Positions 25,430 through 39,400 of a stretch of DNA of 64,000 nucleotides are shown here, in pieces. The DNA lies in the NCBI RefSeq assembly GCF_016808095.1, contig NC_068975.1, forward strand, positions 36,106,001-36,170,000, in the 5' to 3' direction. The notes beneath the pieces were generated by a model. It was not told the DNA's origin, ran no database searches, and saw only the letters and a program-made list of their open reading frames with translations. This stretch comes from Vigna angularis. Taxonomy: Eukaryota > Streptophyta > Magnoliopsida > Fabales > Fabaceae. A program made the translations under genes and the position numbers. Numbering within the stretch: position 1 is the stretch's first letter; each line of letters opens with the position of its first letter.

Positions 25430-27039
25430 ATGGAAGCCTCAGAGCAGAACAAATCAAGGGTGGTGGTAATTGATTCTTTGCAGTCATGGGATTTCTATGT
25501 CACCCAGGCCACTACTCAGAATTCTCCTGTAAGATACTCATTATTTTTCAAAATTGGATCTTTTAATTTTTGTTTTTATCGTCTGGAAAGAGTGAGCAAA
25601 AGGGTATTTGGGGTTCAAGTTAATTACAAAGTTCACTTTGGTTTTTGGATTTTGATTTTCTAAGTTTGTTTTAATTTGGATTGCTGGCTTTCTTTATTGT
25701 TCACCTGGTGGATAGAAAACAAGAGTATAATAATTTACTTATGGCTTTATGTATTTTGTGGAATTGATCGACATAGGTTGTTGCTCACTTCACTGCTTCA
25801 TGGTGCATACCCTCGGTGACTATGGGTCCTGTCTTTGATGATCTGGCTTCAAGCTATCCGGATCTTCTGTTTCTCACAGTTGATGTTGATGAAGTCAAGG
25901 TAAACTCCCTCCTCCCCTTTAACCTGATCCTTGTCGGCCTTGCATTCCTTTTTTAAATGTTTCAATAACAGATAACAGTTCATGCAAATAAGATAGGAAG
26001 AAATTGGAGAACAAACCTGGTATAAGACGAGTTGTTATAAAAAGAAAAAGGTTAAATGGTATCTCTTAGTTAATTACTACTTTCTGTTTCTGGTACGTTT
26101 TTATGCATGTATGGATGTGATGTGGGATGTAATCTCTTTTGAGATTGATATCAAGAATTTTCTGATCAGTGTGAATTGAAGTATTTATGAGCATTCCTCT
26201 CCAATCACACTCACTAAAGAAATGCAAAAAATGCTTGACAACCACCACCTCCAAGAATTTCTTCATTTGGTAGGTCAGCATCATGGATCAAATGATGCCG
26301 TAATGTTGGGATTTTATTTTTCCATGTTATATTCTTAAATGGATAATCGTTGGTTGGGATAGAGCAGTAAATGGAGGAACGTGTTCAAGGTTAGTATAAT
26401 TTAGGGACCGCCATGTGATTCTTGTAAAATGTTTGTTGAATGGGGTTGTTTAACTTCAAGTAAAAACGGAGTCAACCAATCCTGTAGAATATGATTGCTG
26501 CTATTAAGAAAATTGTGCCATCATTAATGTACATAATGAATTGTACCAATAATCTTGTACGGGGTTGTTTAACCTCATTATTGGTTGGAGCAAGTTGACA
26601 ACAACTTATTGAATAGTATAATATATGTAATATGCATTAGGAATCCAAGTATGTTTAAAGTTCCTCAACGAGTAAACATGAAAAAGTTGAGTGACACACA
26701 AGAAAAAAAAAACTACAAACATAGAGTCATAAAGTTTTATGTTGCGGGTGGTAGGTTTTTTATACGAGAAATTCATATCTTTGGTAAAAAAATTCCCAAC
26801 AATATGCATCCTAAACAATTTGTCTAGTACCATGTGGATCAGGAATATGGTTCAACAATTGGTTTTGTTAATGAGCATTGTGTGCTTTTAGCTTTTAGCT
26901 TCAGCTTCGTGTAGGATCAAAAAGAGTAGAACTCTACCTGCCTTGTACGTTCTATTTGCTCCCGTAATCCTTAAGATATTGATTACTGACATGGATTTAA
27001 AGCACTGTTTTACATTTGGGGTTTTTCTACTCAACAAAG

Positions 27040-27101
<62 letters not shown>

Positions 27102-27447
27102 TGCTGATCAAAATGAACCTATGTTATGCATGTTGGTAATTGACTGATTAGATATCATAACATACTTTTTGCGATATCATATTGATGCTTGGAGCATTGA
27201 AACAAAAAGTGAAGTGATGTGTGATTTTCTCTAATGGTTTTGTTATTGTTTGATTATGGTAATTAAATACATTGAATTTGTTTGTGGGGGTCAGGAAGTG
27301 GCCACCAAAATGGATGTAAAGGCAATGCCAACATTTTTGCTGCTGAATAACGGTGCTGTTGTGGACAAGGTAGTTGGTGCGAATCCAGAAGAGATAAAGA
27401 AAAGGATAGATGGGCTTGCTCAGTCCACTCGTGTCTCACTGGCATAG
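25430..27447 (+). CDS. CXXS1: Thioredoxin h-like protein with monocysteinic WCIPS site (CXXS1 type)
   Basis: Three exons, 25430-25528, 25777-25899 and 27295-27447, all phase 0 with GT-AG ends, giving 124 residues. The active site reads W42-C-I-P-S46, so the resolving cysteine is serine, as in Arabidopsis CXXS1. The cis-proline motif is KAMPTF (Pro86) and the C-terminal helix has GANPEEIKKR. Such proteins keep the thioredoxin fold, lack normal dithiol reductase activity and can show disulfide isomerase-like or glutathione-dependent activity. The upstream in-frame residues begin with TTG, so the ATG at 25430 is the start. Intron 2 is about 1.4 kb and contains a (TA)n tract. Confidence 0.92.
27043..27099. 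repeat. (TA)n microsatellite in intron 2 of the thioredoxin-like gene
   Basis: About 28 uninterrupted TA units, about 195 bases upstream of exon 3. Confidence 0.95.
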
Positions 27448-28492
27448 TTAACATCTGTGTGATATTCTATATTCTGCTGTTGCAAGTTGCTAAATATGCA
27501 CTTGTGGTCCTGCACTGCCCGATGGAACCCCGAGTCAAAGCCTTTCGTGATGTTGTATTTTGAGTACCAGTTCAAATATAGTTTGGTTAATGCTTATATC
27601 CGCAGCTTTTTTGTATCAGCCAAATTTTACATTCTGTACTTCCGGTTGTTGTGGTTTCATGCTGCTCTTCCCTTGGATGTTGTGAATTCACTTGTTCTTT
27701 TGCTAATGAAATATACATATGAATATTTTCAAGGTATTCTTTGTGTGAAATTGCGACTTAATCGTTGAGTGGGCAGGATTATCTTTAAAACTGTTAAATC
27801 ACAATCTTTAGTTTATACACAAAAGTTATGTTTCTTAGTTTATATTAGTATATTTTTTAACCCGTTTTTAGTCAATATAATCTAAGATTATAGACTAAAT
27901 TAAAATGTAAGTGTATGTGTAGTCACAGATTAAAGACTGTACGCGTGAGATTTGAGAGACTAAAATAAGCTGATTCTGTAATATAAGGATCAAAAGAACA
28001 TGAACTAGAACTTGTTTGCAAACGAGCCAATTTCTTGCAAAATAAACTTACTTCCACCGAGTATGCTATGTTTGAATGGTGATATGAATTTGATGTAAGC
28101 TGTCCATGTTTGTTGGTCCTAATTGATGTATTGATATTAAGCTAAAAATTGTGATTTCAAAACTAAACAGTTATTTTGAGTCATTGCTTGAATTTTATGT
28201 TTAGAAAGGAAGTGTAAAGTTGGTAATTCCTTTGATGTTTTTATGTGGGGCCAGTGAAATTGGAAGGCCCCGGTACATATTATTTTGCATATTTTTGAGG
28301 GAAATATATATAAAATAAAAGAGAATGTGAGTTTGTGGTGGGAAGTGATAGTTGGATGGGCATTGATGTCCCAATGTGAGTCTCTCGTATCAAACACCAT
28401 CTTCTTCCATATATTTTTGTTTTCTCTGTATACAGAAAATCGTTCGTCACATCTTTATTTGTTCCTAACTCTGGCAACCCTTTTGGGTGGAG
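27448..28492. other. Intergenic DNA, 3' UTR of one gene and promoter of the next
   Basis: The first 300 bases look like 3' UTR of the thioredoxin-like gene. A TATATAAAA motif at 28307-28315 may be the bHLH gene's TATA box, leaving a leader of about 150 bases. No coding signal. Confidence 0.45.
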
Positions 28493-30595
28493 ATGAGTAA
28501 CAGTGATTGGGTGTTGGATTATGATTATCTAGACAGCATTTCTTTCCCCACTCTACACCCACCCAATTTCTCTTGGTCTTCTTCCTCTCCTCCTCCCACC
28601 TTCAGGTTACTCCATACTTCAACCATTTATGCTTCTCTTTTCTATCTACAACTTTTTTGCAAAGGCTGCACTTGCTTTGCACATTTACACCACTGCCTAC
28701 ATTACAATTGTATCAGTCCTTTTTTGAAGGAACATAAACATGTACTTATGTTTTTCTATCTGTTGTAGATGATACATTTGCCTCTTCATTTTGTCATTGT
28801 CTTTTGCTCATAACAATGGATAATGTGGACGACATTTTACATTTTTACTTAACTTTCTGTTTTGTAATTATTTTTATTTTTAAAGTTATTTAAAAATTTC
28901 ATCCCAAAACAAGTGAGTTTTTAATGGTCATTTTTGCAGTGCGGACGTAGATGACCCATTGGGAATTTCGGATGGTTTCAAGGAAAACGGGTCAAAGAAA
29001 CGGTATGCTATTTAAGATAAGAATTTTTAATGACTTTGATTTAAATCATTTTTTTGGCTTCTTCGGACAGTTGCTTTTATTTTTATATTATACCATTAAC
29101 TTGTTTGGTTATTGCATGCTACATTTGCTCTTGGTTTTTATATCAGTGTGATTACCCAAAACTTATATGAAAAACTTGTGTTTTTATATGCTTAATTTTT
29201 AAAGAAGCATGGCTTTTGAAATCGACCCTACTTGATATGTATAATCATTTTCTTAGTCAAAAATTGAAATATTAATACATTTTTCTGATAATTTACAGAC
29301 CTTTCTATTTTTAAATGTTTACACAGTTAACATTTATGAAATTCTTTAGTTACTAACAATTTTTTCGTTTATAATTATGTGAACATTTTTAAATTTTAAA
29401 TAACTTTGAAAATATAAATAAAATGAAGACATATAAAGGAAAAATATCATCCTGATGAAAGCATTTTATTTTATATATTTTTCTCAATAATAATAATAAA
29501 ATAAGGAATTATAACTTTCCAAAATTGATTTTGAGTGTTTGTAAAATTGAATTCTTTTAATTAAAATTATTCATGTTTGGACAGTAAGTTTGTTCTAAAA
29601 TTTAGTTTAAATTTTTCACTTCCATACCTAAAAATTATCTTTTATTATTTCTACTTAAACTGAGATTTTGGAACAAAACCAATTTATATGGGTTAACAAG
29701 CAAACATCTATATCTTTATAAAATCGAATTTTCTTACTGTCAAAATCAATTCTGATTATTCTTAGCATCAAACCAAACACAATTGTCTGTTCCTTATATA
29801 TGTTTCCTAAATCATCTCATTAGTTTGTCTTTAAAATCTTATTACAGTCTGAGGTCACCTGGTTCAAAAGCATGTAAAGAGAAAATGAGAAGGGATAGAC
29901 TCAATGACAGGCATCTCTACTACTACACTTTTTTTTTTCATTCATGGTCCTCTTATTTTGTATGTTTCTTGTTTGATCTATATCTCTGATGTGACTTTTT
30001 CTGAACACTGTTTAAAGGTTTTTGGAACTGGGGTCTGTCCTGGACCCTGCAAGGCCTCTCAAAATGGAAAAGGCTGTTATATTAAGTGATGCAGTTCGAA
30101 CGGTGTCTCAGTTACGAGAGGAAGCTCAGAAGCTACGAGAGTCCATTAAGAATCTACAAGGGAAAATCAATGAACTGAAGGTGTGTAAATGTAACTGCAT
30201 AACATGGTATTTCATACTTAGCATGCACATTTACTTGATAAATGCTAGCAACACTGTTTGTCTGATTCTATCACATTCTTTTTAACACACATTTGTTTAA
30301 CATGATGGTTAATCTTACCTATGACCATATACTTTTGGTGTTTGTATAGGCTGAGAAGAATGAGCTTCGTGAGGAGAAGCAGCAACTAAAAGCAGAAAAA
30401 GATAACCTTGAGCAGAAGATTGAGGCCTTTAAGTTACAACCTAGCTTTCTTTCTGCAGTTCCTGCACCAGGACAAGTTGTTGGTAGAAAGTTGGTGCCCT
30501 TCATGGGCTACCCAGGAGTTGCCATGTGGCAGTTTTTACCACCTGCTGCTGTTGACACCTCACAGGACCATGTACTCCGGCCACCGGTTGCATAA
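28493..30595 (+). CDS. bHLH transcription factor, group IVc (ILR3/bHLH104/115-like)
   Basis: Five exons, 28493-28605, 28940-29002, 29848-29910, 30018-30180 and 30350-30595, giving 215 residues. The start is ATG in MSNSDWVLDYDYLDSI. The basic region is KACKEKMRRDRLNDR (residues 66-80, E-x-x-R core present). The helix-loop-helix follows as FLELGSVLDPARPLKMEKAV and SDAVRTVSQLREEAQKLR. A coiled-coil extension (about 116-143) and a conserved C-terminus (PGVAMWQFLPP) complete the IVc signature. Relatives act in the nucleus as dimers activating iron-deficiency genes. Intron 3 appears to use a GC donor (GACAG|GCATCT) with a normal AG acceptor (TTTAAAG|G); no GT donor keeps the frame there. Confidence 0.9.
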
Positions 30596-31636
30596 CTTGT
30601 CAAAGACACTCTTTTTTTGGAGAAACGGAATTTATCTTCACTTTTTGTGCTATTGCTTTTGCATTTGTGAAATGTAGAAGAAAAGTCTTACTGATTATAG
30701 AGGCAACTTTATGATAACTAACCAACCAGCTTTCGGTGAATGCTTTGTTTAAATAAGTTTCTCTTTAAAAGAAGAACATAAAGGTTTAAAATGAATTAAA
30801 TCTTTGTGATTTTGTATATGATCCTACAAAACTGTTTCTAACAAGTTAGAGATATGAATAGGGAGAACTTGGGAGAGAAATTATCCATTCCATTGATCTC
30901 AGAATGAGAAAGTGTTCAATTAAAATCCTGAGAGCAGTAGCTATACAAATAAGGATCCAACAAACTCAAGTAATTTTAACAGAAATAGGTAATTCTTGAT
31001 AACTACGCAATTAAGAAATTGCTTTTAACAGGGTAGTTTGAACCCCATATATTCCCCTGATTTATAGTCTTTCCAAAACTTTATGGCTCCAAAATTAGAA
31101 CATTACTTGGAAACGTCACTAAAGGTAGACTTAAAGTTCATTTATTAGCCGTATCCACCGGTTACTTTACTTTGTATTGATTTATAGTCTTTCCAAAACG
31201 TGTTATTGGTTGTAGAGGCTAGATTTTGATAACTTTTCTGGGTTTCTTTCATTTGGATCTTGAATAGTTAATGACCTCTTCAATTTTTGTATTCCCTTTT
31301 GGATTGTATTCGCCCATTTATTTTGGTCAGAAACATGCAACGAACTAGGCATCTTTCAATTCATAGGAAGTTTTGATATGTTCTTTCGCGTGCATATAAA
31401 TAAGAATACCATAAAGTTGAAGCATGTCCCGAATTCTAACATTTCTTATGAATACCCTAGCAATAAGCATGTGGTCATACAAAATAAGGATTTGGATCCT
31501 CTCTCGTTACTTTGTCAAGTAGCACATTTGTCTTTCTCAGTCTTGAAATAGAAGGTCCAAGGTTATTCTCGATTCATGACTACCTATGATATTGATGACA
31601 TGAAAGGATTCACAAATTGGTCTAACAAAACTGTTT
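30596..31636. other. Convergent intergenic region
   Basis: 3' flanks of the bHLH gene (plus) and TauE/SafE gene (minus). It includes a partial duplication of the transporter's last exon (31020-31130). Confidence 0.5.
31020..31130 (-). pseudogene. Duplicated 3' end of the TauE/SafE last exon
   Basis: About 110 bases closely match 31629-31740, the end of the transporter coding sequence and stop region. The shared blocks include CAGGGTAGTTTGAACCCCAT and TTTATGGCTCC. Substitutions and a 7-base gap show it is a decayed copy. A secondary echo (GATTTATAGTCTTTCCAAAA) occurs near 31180. It suggests a local tandem duplication or remnant of a lost second gene copy. Confidence 0.7.
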
Positions 31637-33735
31637 TCAACAGGGTAGTTTGAACCCCATATATTCCCGTGATTCATAGTCTGTCCAAACCTTTATGGCT
31701 CCGAAGCTAGTCATTAGAACATTACTCACAAACATCACTACACTAACCGAGAAAACTATTATAGAGGCTCTTCCATACTTCCTAATTACTCTCTGAACCA
31801 CTAATAACCCAACAAGTGATGCAACAAAACACATTATGGCCAAGATTAGTGCAGCTTCTACATGTTCCATTCCCAGCAGCAGATATTGCAATGCTGACAT
31901 GGTAGCAGAAAAGAGAACCATGAAAGAACATGTTGCTGCTGTTACCTACACACAAAAATTGCCTGATAAATACTAGTAACTAGTTTACTTGACAGTGTAA
32001 ACGACATCCAACAAAGCTTGTGAACTTACCTCAGGTTTTATTCCAACCTGAAGAAGAAGTGGACTAATCAGCATTCCACCACCAATTCCAAAGACACCAC
32101 CCAATATCCCTGCTAATAGTGCCATTGACGGAAAAAGAAGTATATTTGATGGTCTATTTTTGGTGATTGCTGTCACCTTCACATCAGTTATCTGTAAGCA
32201 GAATGAAGATGAAAGAGTGTGTAAGTGAAGATTAGTAAAGAAAAAACTACTTTTTCAAGGTATGCTGCTTAAGAACCTCTTGCATAAGAGTTCGGTCTCT
32301 AAGGCTTTCTTTTCTAAATACAATCCAAGCAGTGAAAACCACAGCAAGAGGTATTTGAACCGATGACAGAATCCAGTATCCCACACCGCATGGCTCCATT
32401 TCAATGACTCCCTGCATAGTTTGAACAACTGATTATGTTTGCATTAAGAAAATATTACTACAATTCAATTAAAGCACACACTAAATAAAAGTTTTCTTTT
32501 AATATAATCCAATCATAATTGTCATGTGATTGACAATTATGAATTTTATAGTCATTATAAGTAAAACTACAGTGTCGGCTCTTCCATCATGGAAGGGACC
32601 ATAAAACTAAAAATAGCACATAAGAAGACTAAACTTTTACTCGGTAAGCTTGGTGAGATACTTCTTCTGTGCCTAACAACACCTTTATAAGTGCGAGTTT
32701 AAGAAATTTATTATTTTATTAAAAAGTTATAATGAAAACAAGCAGTCTTCGAGCTACCCAATTTAGCAGATAAATAAATAATCCGAGTTTAATAGTTCTT
32801 ACAATTTGTAAATATATCAAAATATCATCAATTAATATTTTTTATTAATAACTAAAAATATTTATTTTACTCTTGCAAACTTTAGAATCAGTGAAGAAAA
32901 AAGAAAGACACTTCACCTGTCCATATCTGTTGCCACGGAGAAGATAGACGGAGAAAAAAGAGAACCAGATCAAAAGTAAGACCATCAATTTCAACCAAGG
33001 GATCCTCACTTTCCTATTTCCTTGAGAAGACAGAAGAGGAACAGGCACCTCAACATCTTTTGGTTCATTATTTTCTTTGTACACATGTCCTACTGCTAAC
33101 ACTTTCCTTTCTTCAACAGTCTCGTTTTCTAGCAGCCCCTTCTCAAGTTCGTCAACTCCAATTTTCTTTATCTGATCCGATTCAGACTTCCAAAGCATCA
33201 ACCCACTTCTGCAAGTTTTTGACGTAGACCATGCAAGAAAGATGGCAAACAGTACTGTGATCAACCACTCTGGGAATACAAGGTTACAAATAACTCCAAG
33301 ACTCACTCCCAACAACATGCATGGTTCTGACGAAAGAGCTATGTCATAGTCAATCAATGACTTGCCACCAAATTTAAGACTTGTGATGCACATGTTGCAC
33401 ATAACGTTTGCAATTGACCCTCCTGTTACCATGAAAGCTGAGAGACTTGAAGCAGTTTTCAGGTCTAAACCAGCTACAATAGATAATATAGGTATAAACA
33501 GACCACCGCCACCTATTCCACCGGCACTAGATATAGCTGAGGCTATGAAGCACAGAACTCCAGCCAGTACCAAAGGGCCTGAAATAAGTATCTGGGATTG
33601 TGCTTCACCTCCCCACAGATAAATTTTATCCAGAAAATTATCAATATTGATTGAAAAAGGTTGTTCTTGTTTTGCATTTGAAGGATTGAAGGCAATGAAG
33701 CTGAGAACTAGAAATATTAAACTTCGAGGACTCAT
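31637..33735 (-). CDS. Sulfite exporter TauE/SafE family membrane protein
   Basis: Four exons, 33735-32917, 32411-32277, 32191-32030 and 31945-31637, all phase 0, giving 474 residues, close to plant members such as At2g25737. A signal-like hydrophobic N-terminus (residues 5-18) precedes the first glycine-rich repeat, SAISSAGGIGGGGLFIP (66-82). The second repeat, AGILGGVFGIGGGMLISP, starts at 345. Several TM helices flank a charged cytosolic loop (about 185-245). The family transports sulfite or other organosulfonate-like anions in bacteria; the plant substrates are poorly known. The exon 2 donor reads GAG|GTTCTT, a weak non-GTRAGT site, but the phase and protein join support it. Confidence 0.9.
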
Positions 33736-34484
33736 TTGATGAGAGTTTGTTTCAGCTATGGTGAGTACTGATGGATATATCTGTGCTTAGCTGAATGACT
33801 TAATGACATTATATAGAGACAAGCATGAACTGTGTTAACAATGCTTATGCGAGACATTTATTTTTGTATTCTAAAGCTATACTTATTTTCTCATTCAAGA
33901 GAGAAAAGTAGACAATTAATTAAACGTGATTTATTGTTGAAATAATAACATGAAAGTAGTGTAATAACAGTGGTATATAAGTATAACATTGTTAGTAACA
34001 TCAGTGCGACAGTGAAACACACAAAAAGAGTGTGAGGAAAGGACAAGATTTTAATTTAAAGTAGTGCTAATGCAGCAAAGCAAACAACAAATAATTTAAA
34101 TTGGATACTTAGGATAAAGCTCTAATTTTTTTAATGCAAAAGACAAAGCTCTTTATAGTTAGTCATACATGTAAATAATAAACTGATACACGTTTTGGTA
34201 CAGTAGTTAGAATTATTTTCTTCGTGAGAGTTCATATTGCCTGTAATCCATCTACTATTTTTGGTTCCTACCAGCACCACTTTCTGTGGTCGTGCTTACA
34301 AGATTAAGTTTTTCATATGAAGATTATTATAGAACAAAAGTATTTTATAATAAGTGTGGTTGGGTGGATTGAATCCTTAAACCGGTGGGGGAAACAAAAC
34401 ACACTTACCGGATGATGTCTCCATGGCTGGATTGCAGATAAAATATTATGCAAAAGTATTCAAACTTCTATCTTTATATATGGG

Positions 34485-34653
<169 letters not shown>

Positions 34654-36420
34654 TCAAGTTGCATGAGAATGTTTTCTAACAATTAAGTAAAATAATAAAT
34701 ACATAATTAATAAACACATATTGATATCACTAACTATTATAATGAATTTTTATTTGTGATAATCTACCTATATTATATAACTTTAAAGTTGTATTTAATA
34801 TAAAATTTAAAGGTTATAATAAAGATGGTTTATTTTTTGTGTATATTTGTATTATATTTTGTGTACAATTATTAATAAATCTTTTTATTTATTAAATCAC
34901 ATTTGATTCATAATTATATTTCAATGAATCACATAATTGAATCAATTTATTCGTTAAGTCTAACAATAATTATGTAATAAATTAAACAAATGCATACTTT
35001 TTACATGCTTATTTAATATGATTTTATTTTAAAATTTAGGTAATTTTTTAGAAGAAAACTTGCCTGTAATATATAGATTGTTATAAAGGGGAAAGTTGTT
35101 TAAAGTATATGATACAAAAATACTGAAATACTGAGGACTAAATTGTACAAATACAACTAAGCAAAGAACAAAATATACGAGGATGAGTGGTATCGTTGAA
35201 AAGTTTTAGGTTTAATCTGTTCTTTATAGTAGCACTGCTCATCCCACAAAAACAAGTCACAACTTACGAAGAAGGTTGCTCATGGAAATGGAAACGTGGC
35301 ACAAAGACAAAAGTTCAGATGTTCCTTCTTCTGGCTCGTCTGTGTCGGGGATTCGGATGAAAACGTTTAAGAGTTTTATGGTATTTCTCAGAAGTTATAT
35401 ATAACTGAATCTGTCTGTTGAAAAAAATTGCTAAATCTGATTCAATTGTTTGGCTTAATCTGGGAAAAATCAAGATCACGTTGTCTTTCCCAATAATTCC
35501 TGTTTCCTGTTCCTGACTTTTGGTCTATTATATTCTCACGCATGCTCCTTCTACAGTCAACAGTGTTTTCCACTGCAAAATTTTCATCTTATTAACAGCT
35601 TAAATTAAACTCTATCAGGGTTTCAAAATATCATCTTTTTTATTTTGTAGATATAACTTTCCTTCAATGCTTATGCCAGACCCAATTTAGAAGAAGCAGA
35701 AAAAGTAAAATATAACTTATGTTATTTATAATCATTGAAATCTATTTTAATAATTAATAATTAAAGCGAGATTAGAGATGTATATTACTTATTTTTTGGA
35801 TATATACATACATATACTATACCTTATTTAAAATACACAACTCTGCTTTTTGTTTTTCACTGGCTTTCTGTAGATACACTAGATTTTGTGGAAAGAATAA
35901 AGAGAGACGTGGATAAGATTCTTCTTTCTTTCTTCTACTTATCCTAAACATCATGATTTAATCATCTGTTTACTGAAAATTATTATTATAATGAAAACTT
36001 GTTTTTTTTTTCAAGTTCGCCAATCAGGTTACTATAATCAATTAAAACAAATTTACTTTTTATAAACTTGTCTGTAAAAAGTCACAGACGAATTTTATAA
36101 ATTTAATTAGTTCTTTTAAATGTGCAGCTATTTGTATGACATTGATGTATGGCCAAAGGAACTTTATTGTTTTAATATTTCAATGGCTAAAGCTTCTGTC
36201 ACACTGGAGAAAACGATGACAAGTAAAACGTTTCAAATAATAAATTTACTAAGATGGAATATTTGTTCAATTCCCACTTAACGTAAATAATCATTCATTA
36301 ATTCTATTGAGGATATATAACGGAGTAGTTAAAAAGAACCCAAAAGAAACCTTAAATATATCAAGTTGCAAATATTTTTTTTTAACCAAACAGATATCAT
36401 GTTATCTTCCACACGTATAG

Positions 36421-36423
<3 letters not shown>

Positions 36424-36484
<61 letters not shown>
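36424..36484. repeat. (TA)n microsatellite
   Basis: About 30 uninterrupted TA units. Confidence 0.95.
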
Positions 36485-36488
<4 letters not shown>

Positions 36489-39400
36489 TGTATCTTTTTA
36501 TGATTATTTTTATTATTTTTTATTAGGTTATGTTTTTCACCTTTTATGTAAAAATTAAAAATAATTTCTCTTTATTATTTTGATCAATTTCTAGTTTTAG
36601 AAATATATAAATTTAATTTATTTAACGTTTACAACTTATAATAGGATTTGAGTTTTATAATGTTTAATATATTTTCTCTTCAATGTTAATAAAAAAAAAC
36701 GTTTGAGTTATAGTATAAATTTAATAAAATTTTATTAAAATGAGTAAATTTATTTCATTCTAAATATTAAAGACTAAATTGATTTAAAATTAAAAAAATA
36801 TAATTTTAATTTTAACTGAAAATTAAAACACTTAAAATATATTTAATCCTTTTTTATTAAATAATAAAAATGAAAAGACTTAAATACATGTTTTATAATC
36901 CTTGGAATATCAACGAGTTTTCATTTTATTTATTAAGAAAACGTAAAACTGATATTTTTACTTTTTCATTATCATCACAATCATTTTCTATATTCAACAA
37001 AGGGTTATATAATACTCACATACATTCGACAACAGTATGTAACACATTTTAAAAAATATTTTTCAAAATGTATGTTTTTTTTAGTTTAATACGAAAGTAA
37101 GAAACCCAAAATAGTAATTTTGGATTTTATGAAATGAAAATATTTAAAATTAAACCCATTCATTTTATACGCAAAATTACTTATGCTAAGTTTAGAAACA
37201 TAGAAGGTAAAAATTATCCATTAAAATTGAAAGACATTTATTTTATAAAGAATAGAGATATACTTGTACTTCTTCTAGAAATTTAAATGGATTTAAACTT
37301 TGGCAAAAAGATAAATACAGGTAACTGAAGAATGGGCCAAAGTTAGGTTTAAAAATCTTTAGAGGGGTGTAGTATAATTTCCTCACCCAACTTTCTATTA
37401 AAGTTTTAAACTTCCAAAAAGCTGAAAGCAAAGTTCATATATGACCAACTTTTTCCTAATCACTTTTAGAATATAAAAATATAAAGTTAAATACAATTAT
37501 TTTTTTATAAGTTAAAATTGATTTGTATATAAATGAATTAGTAAACACTATTTTATGTAGTTCTGTTCTTTTTTTTTTTTAAATTTAGAAAATATTAATT
37601 TCATTTCTTTGTTATCTGTAAAAGTTAGGTAAGTAGCAGAAACCTGTCTCATTGTGCGAGTTAAGTTCAAATTCAGATAAGCGTAATCTTCTCATATGTG
37701 CTTTGATAGGCAACTCTCGTATCTATTTGCTTACATTACTACGCATTTTTGCATATATAATTTTAAATTTTAAATTTTGAACTGACATGCTTGAATTAAT
37801 ATAATTAATTTGTTTTGACTTGTATGTATTTCATAAATATTGAATAAAATCTAACTGATTTTGTTTTTTTTATAATAATACTTACAAGTTAAATTTTGTG
37901 ATTAGATTTAATGATAGAGCAAGTTTCACCTTATGAGCTACCAAACAAATTTTAAGGGTAAAATAGGTAATAAATATATGTTTAAAAATAGAAAATATGT
38001 ATGAAATTCAAGAAAAGATAAGAATTAAAGGTTTAAACTCTCAATTAATTTTTATATTTATTTAAAAAGGTTTAAACATATTATTTTTATTTTTTAATTT
38101 TAATTAATTTGTTATTATTATTTACTTGTATTTTGATCTTAATATATATTTCTTCTACGTGTATATTTAATATAAAAAAAATAATTTTCATACATAATAT
38201 TTACTATATTGAATAAAAAATATAAACGTTCTCAAATTTTAATAAATTTTATTTGATTTTTTTAAAATTTGATGTAATTTGAATTTTTTTATTAATAATG
38301 TTATGTCAATTCGTGATTTTTAAAATCTTTTATTTTTTTTTAAATATGAAGATTCGTGAAAGAAGTAGAATAACATAATAACATCAGTGATATACTGATA
38401 TGTGTTACTGTTATAACTTGACAGTGAAAACGTGATTTAATTCATATATTTTATTACAGAATATTTTAAATTTTTTAAAAAAATAAATTATCCATTAACA
38501 TCTAGATGTATATACAATCTAATCGACCCATCGATATTATAATATAATATATGCTTGTCAGAATGATTAGTGTGCAGGCATGGAAACATATTTCCAAAGT
38601 GGCCAATTTCCATACATTTTTACATTGCTTGGTGACTCGACAGTTTTTGTTCTTGTTTGACAAATGTCTTATACTTATAGATTGTCCTTATATAATCAAC
38701 ATTATACTTTGATCTCAAAATATAGAAAGTAATAATATCTTAATCATATGATGCCAAAACTTGGAAAGCCAGAACCATCCTACTTTAATCAAGAGCATCA
38801 TATATCAACATCACTTAACTTAAAAACTAAAAAGTTATGTTTATCTTATATAAAATTTGAGATTTCAACTTTACAGATTAAATATACTAACTAGAGAAAA
38901 CTTATCTGAATTAATTGAGACTCATTATTATGAATTAGCAAAACCACTAATTAATTTTATTTTAAGACTACAATTAAGTTCAATCAACAATAAATATGTT
39001 GATGAAGCAACCATGGATTAAAAAATATTCACCATACTCAGAATATTAATATATATAAAACTGTAACAGGTGCCAAGAATCTGATAAGATCAAAGAATAT
39101 TGGTGGGTCACATCATGTTGCAATAATTAAACTGTTTATTCAAAATGTTGAAGATGCTTTTAATTTATTAAAGAAAGTACATAATTCTATTTCCTTTACA
39201 TAGTTCGAGTCTATCCTGTGTCTTTAACATCAATGTTTTTCAAATACATCACTCCTATTCTTCACCCACATCAAATCAATAATAATTTAAATATTTTAGT
39301 GTAATTTATGAATGATAAGAATTTATATTTTATGAAACTTGGAAATCTATAAACATGTTTTGATTAGAGTGAGTTTAAATTTTATATTAAGTAAATATAT

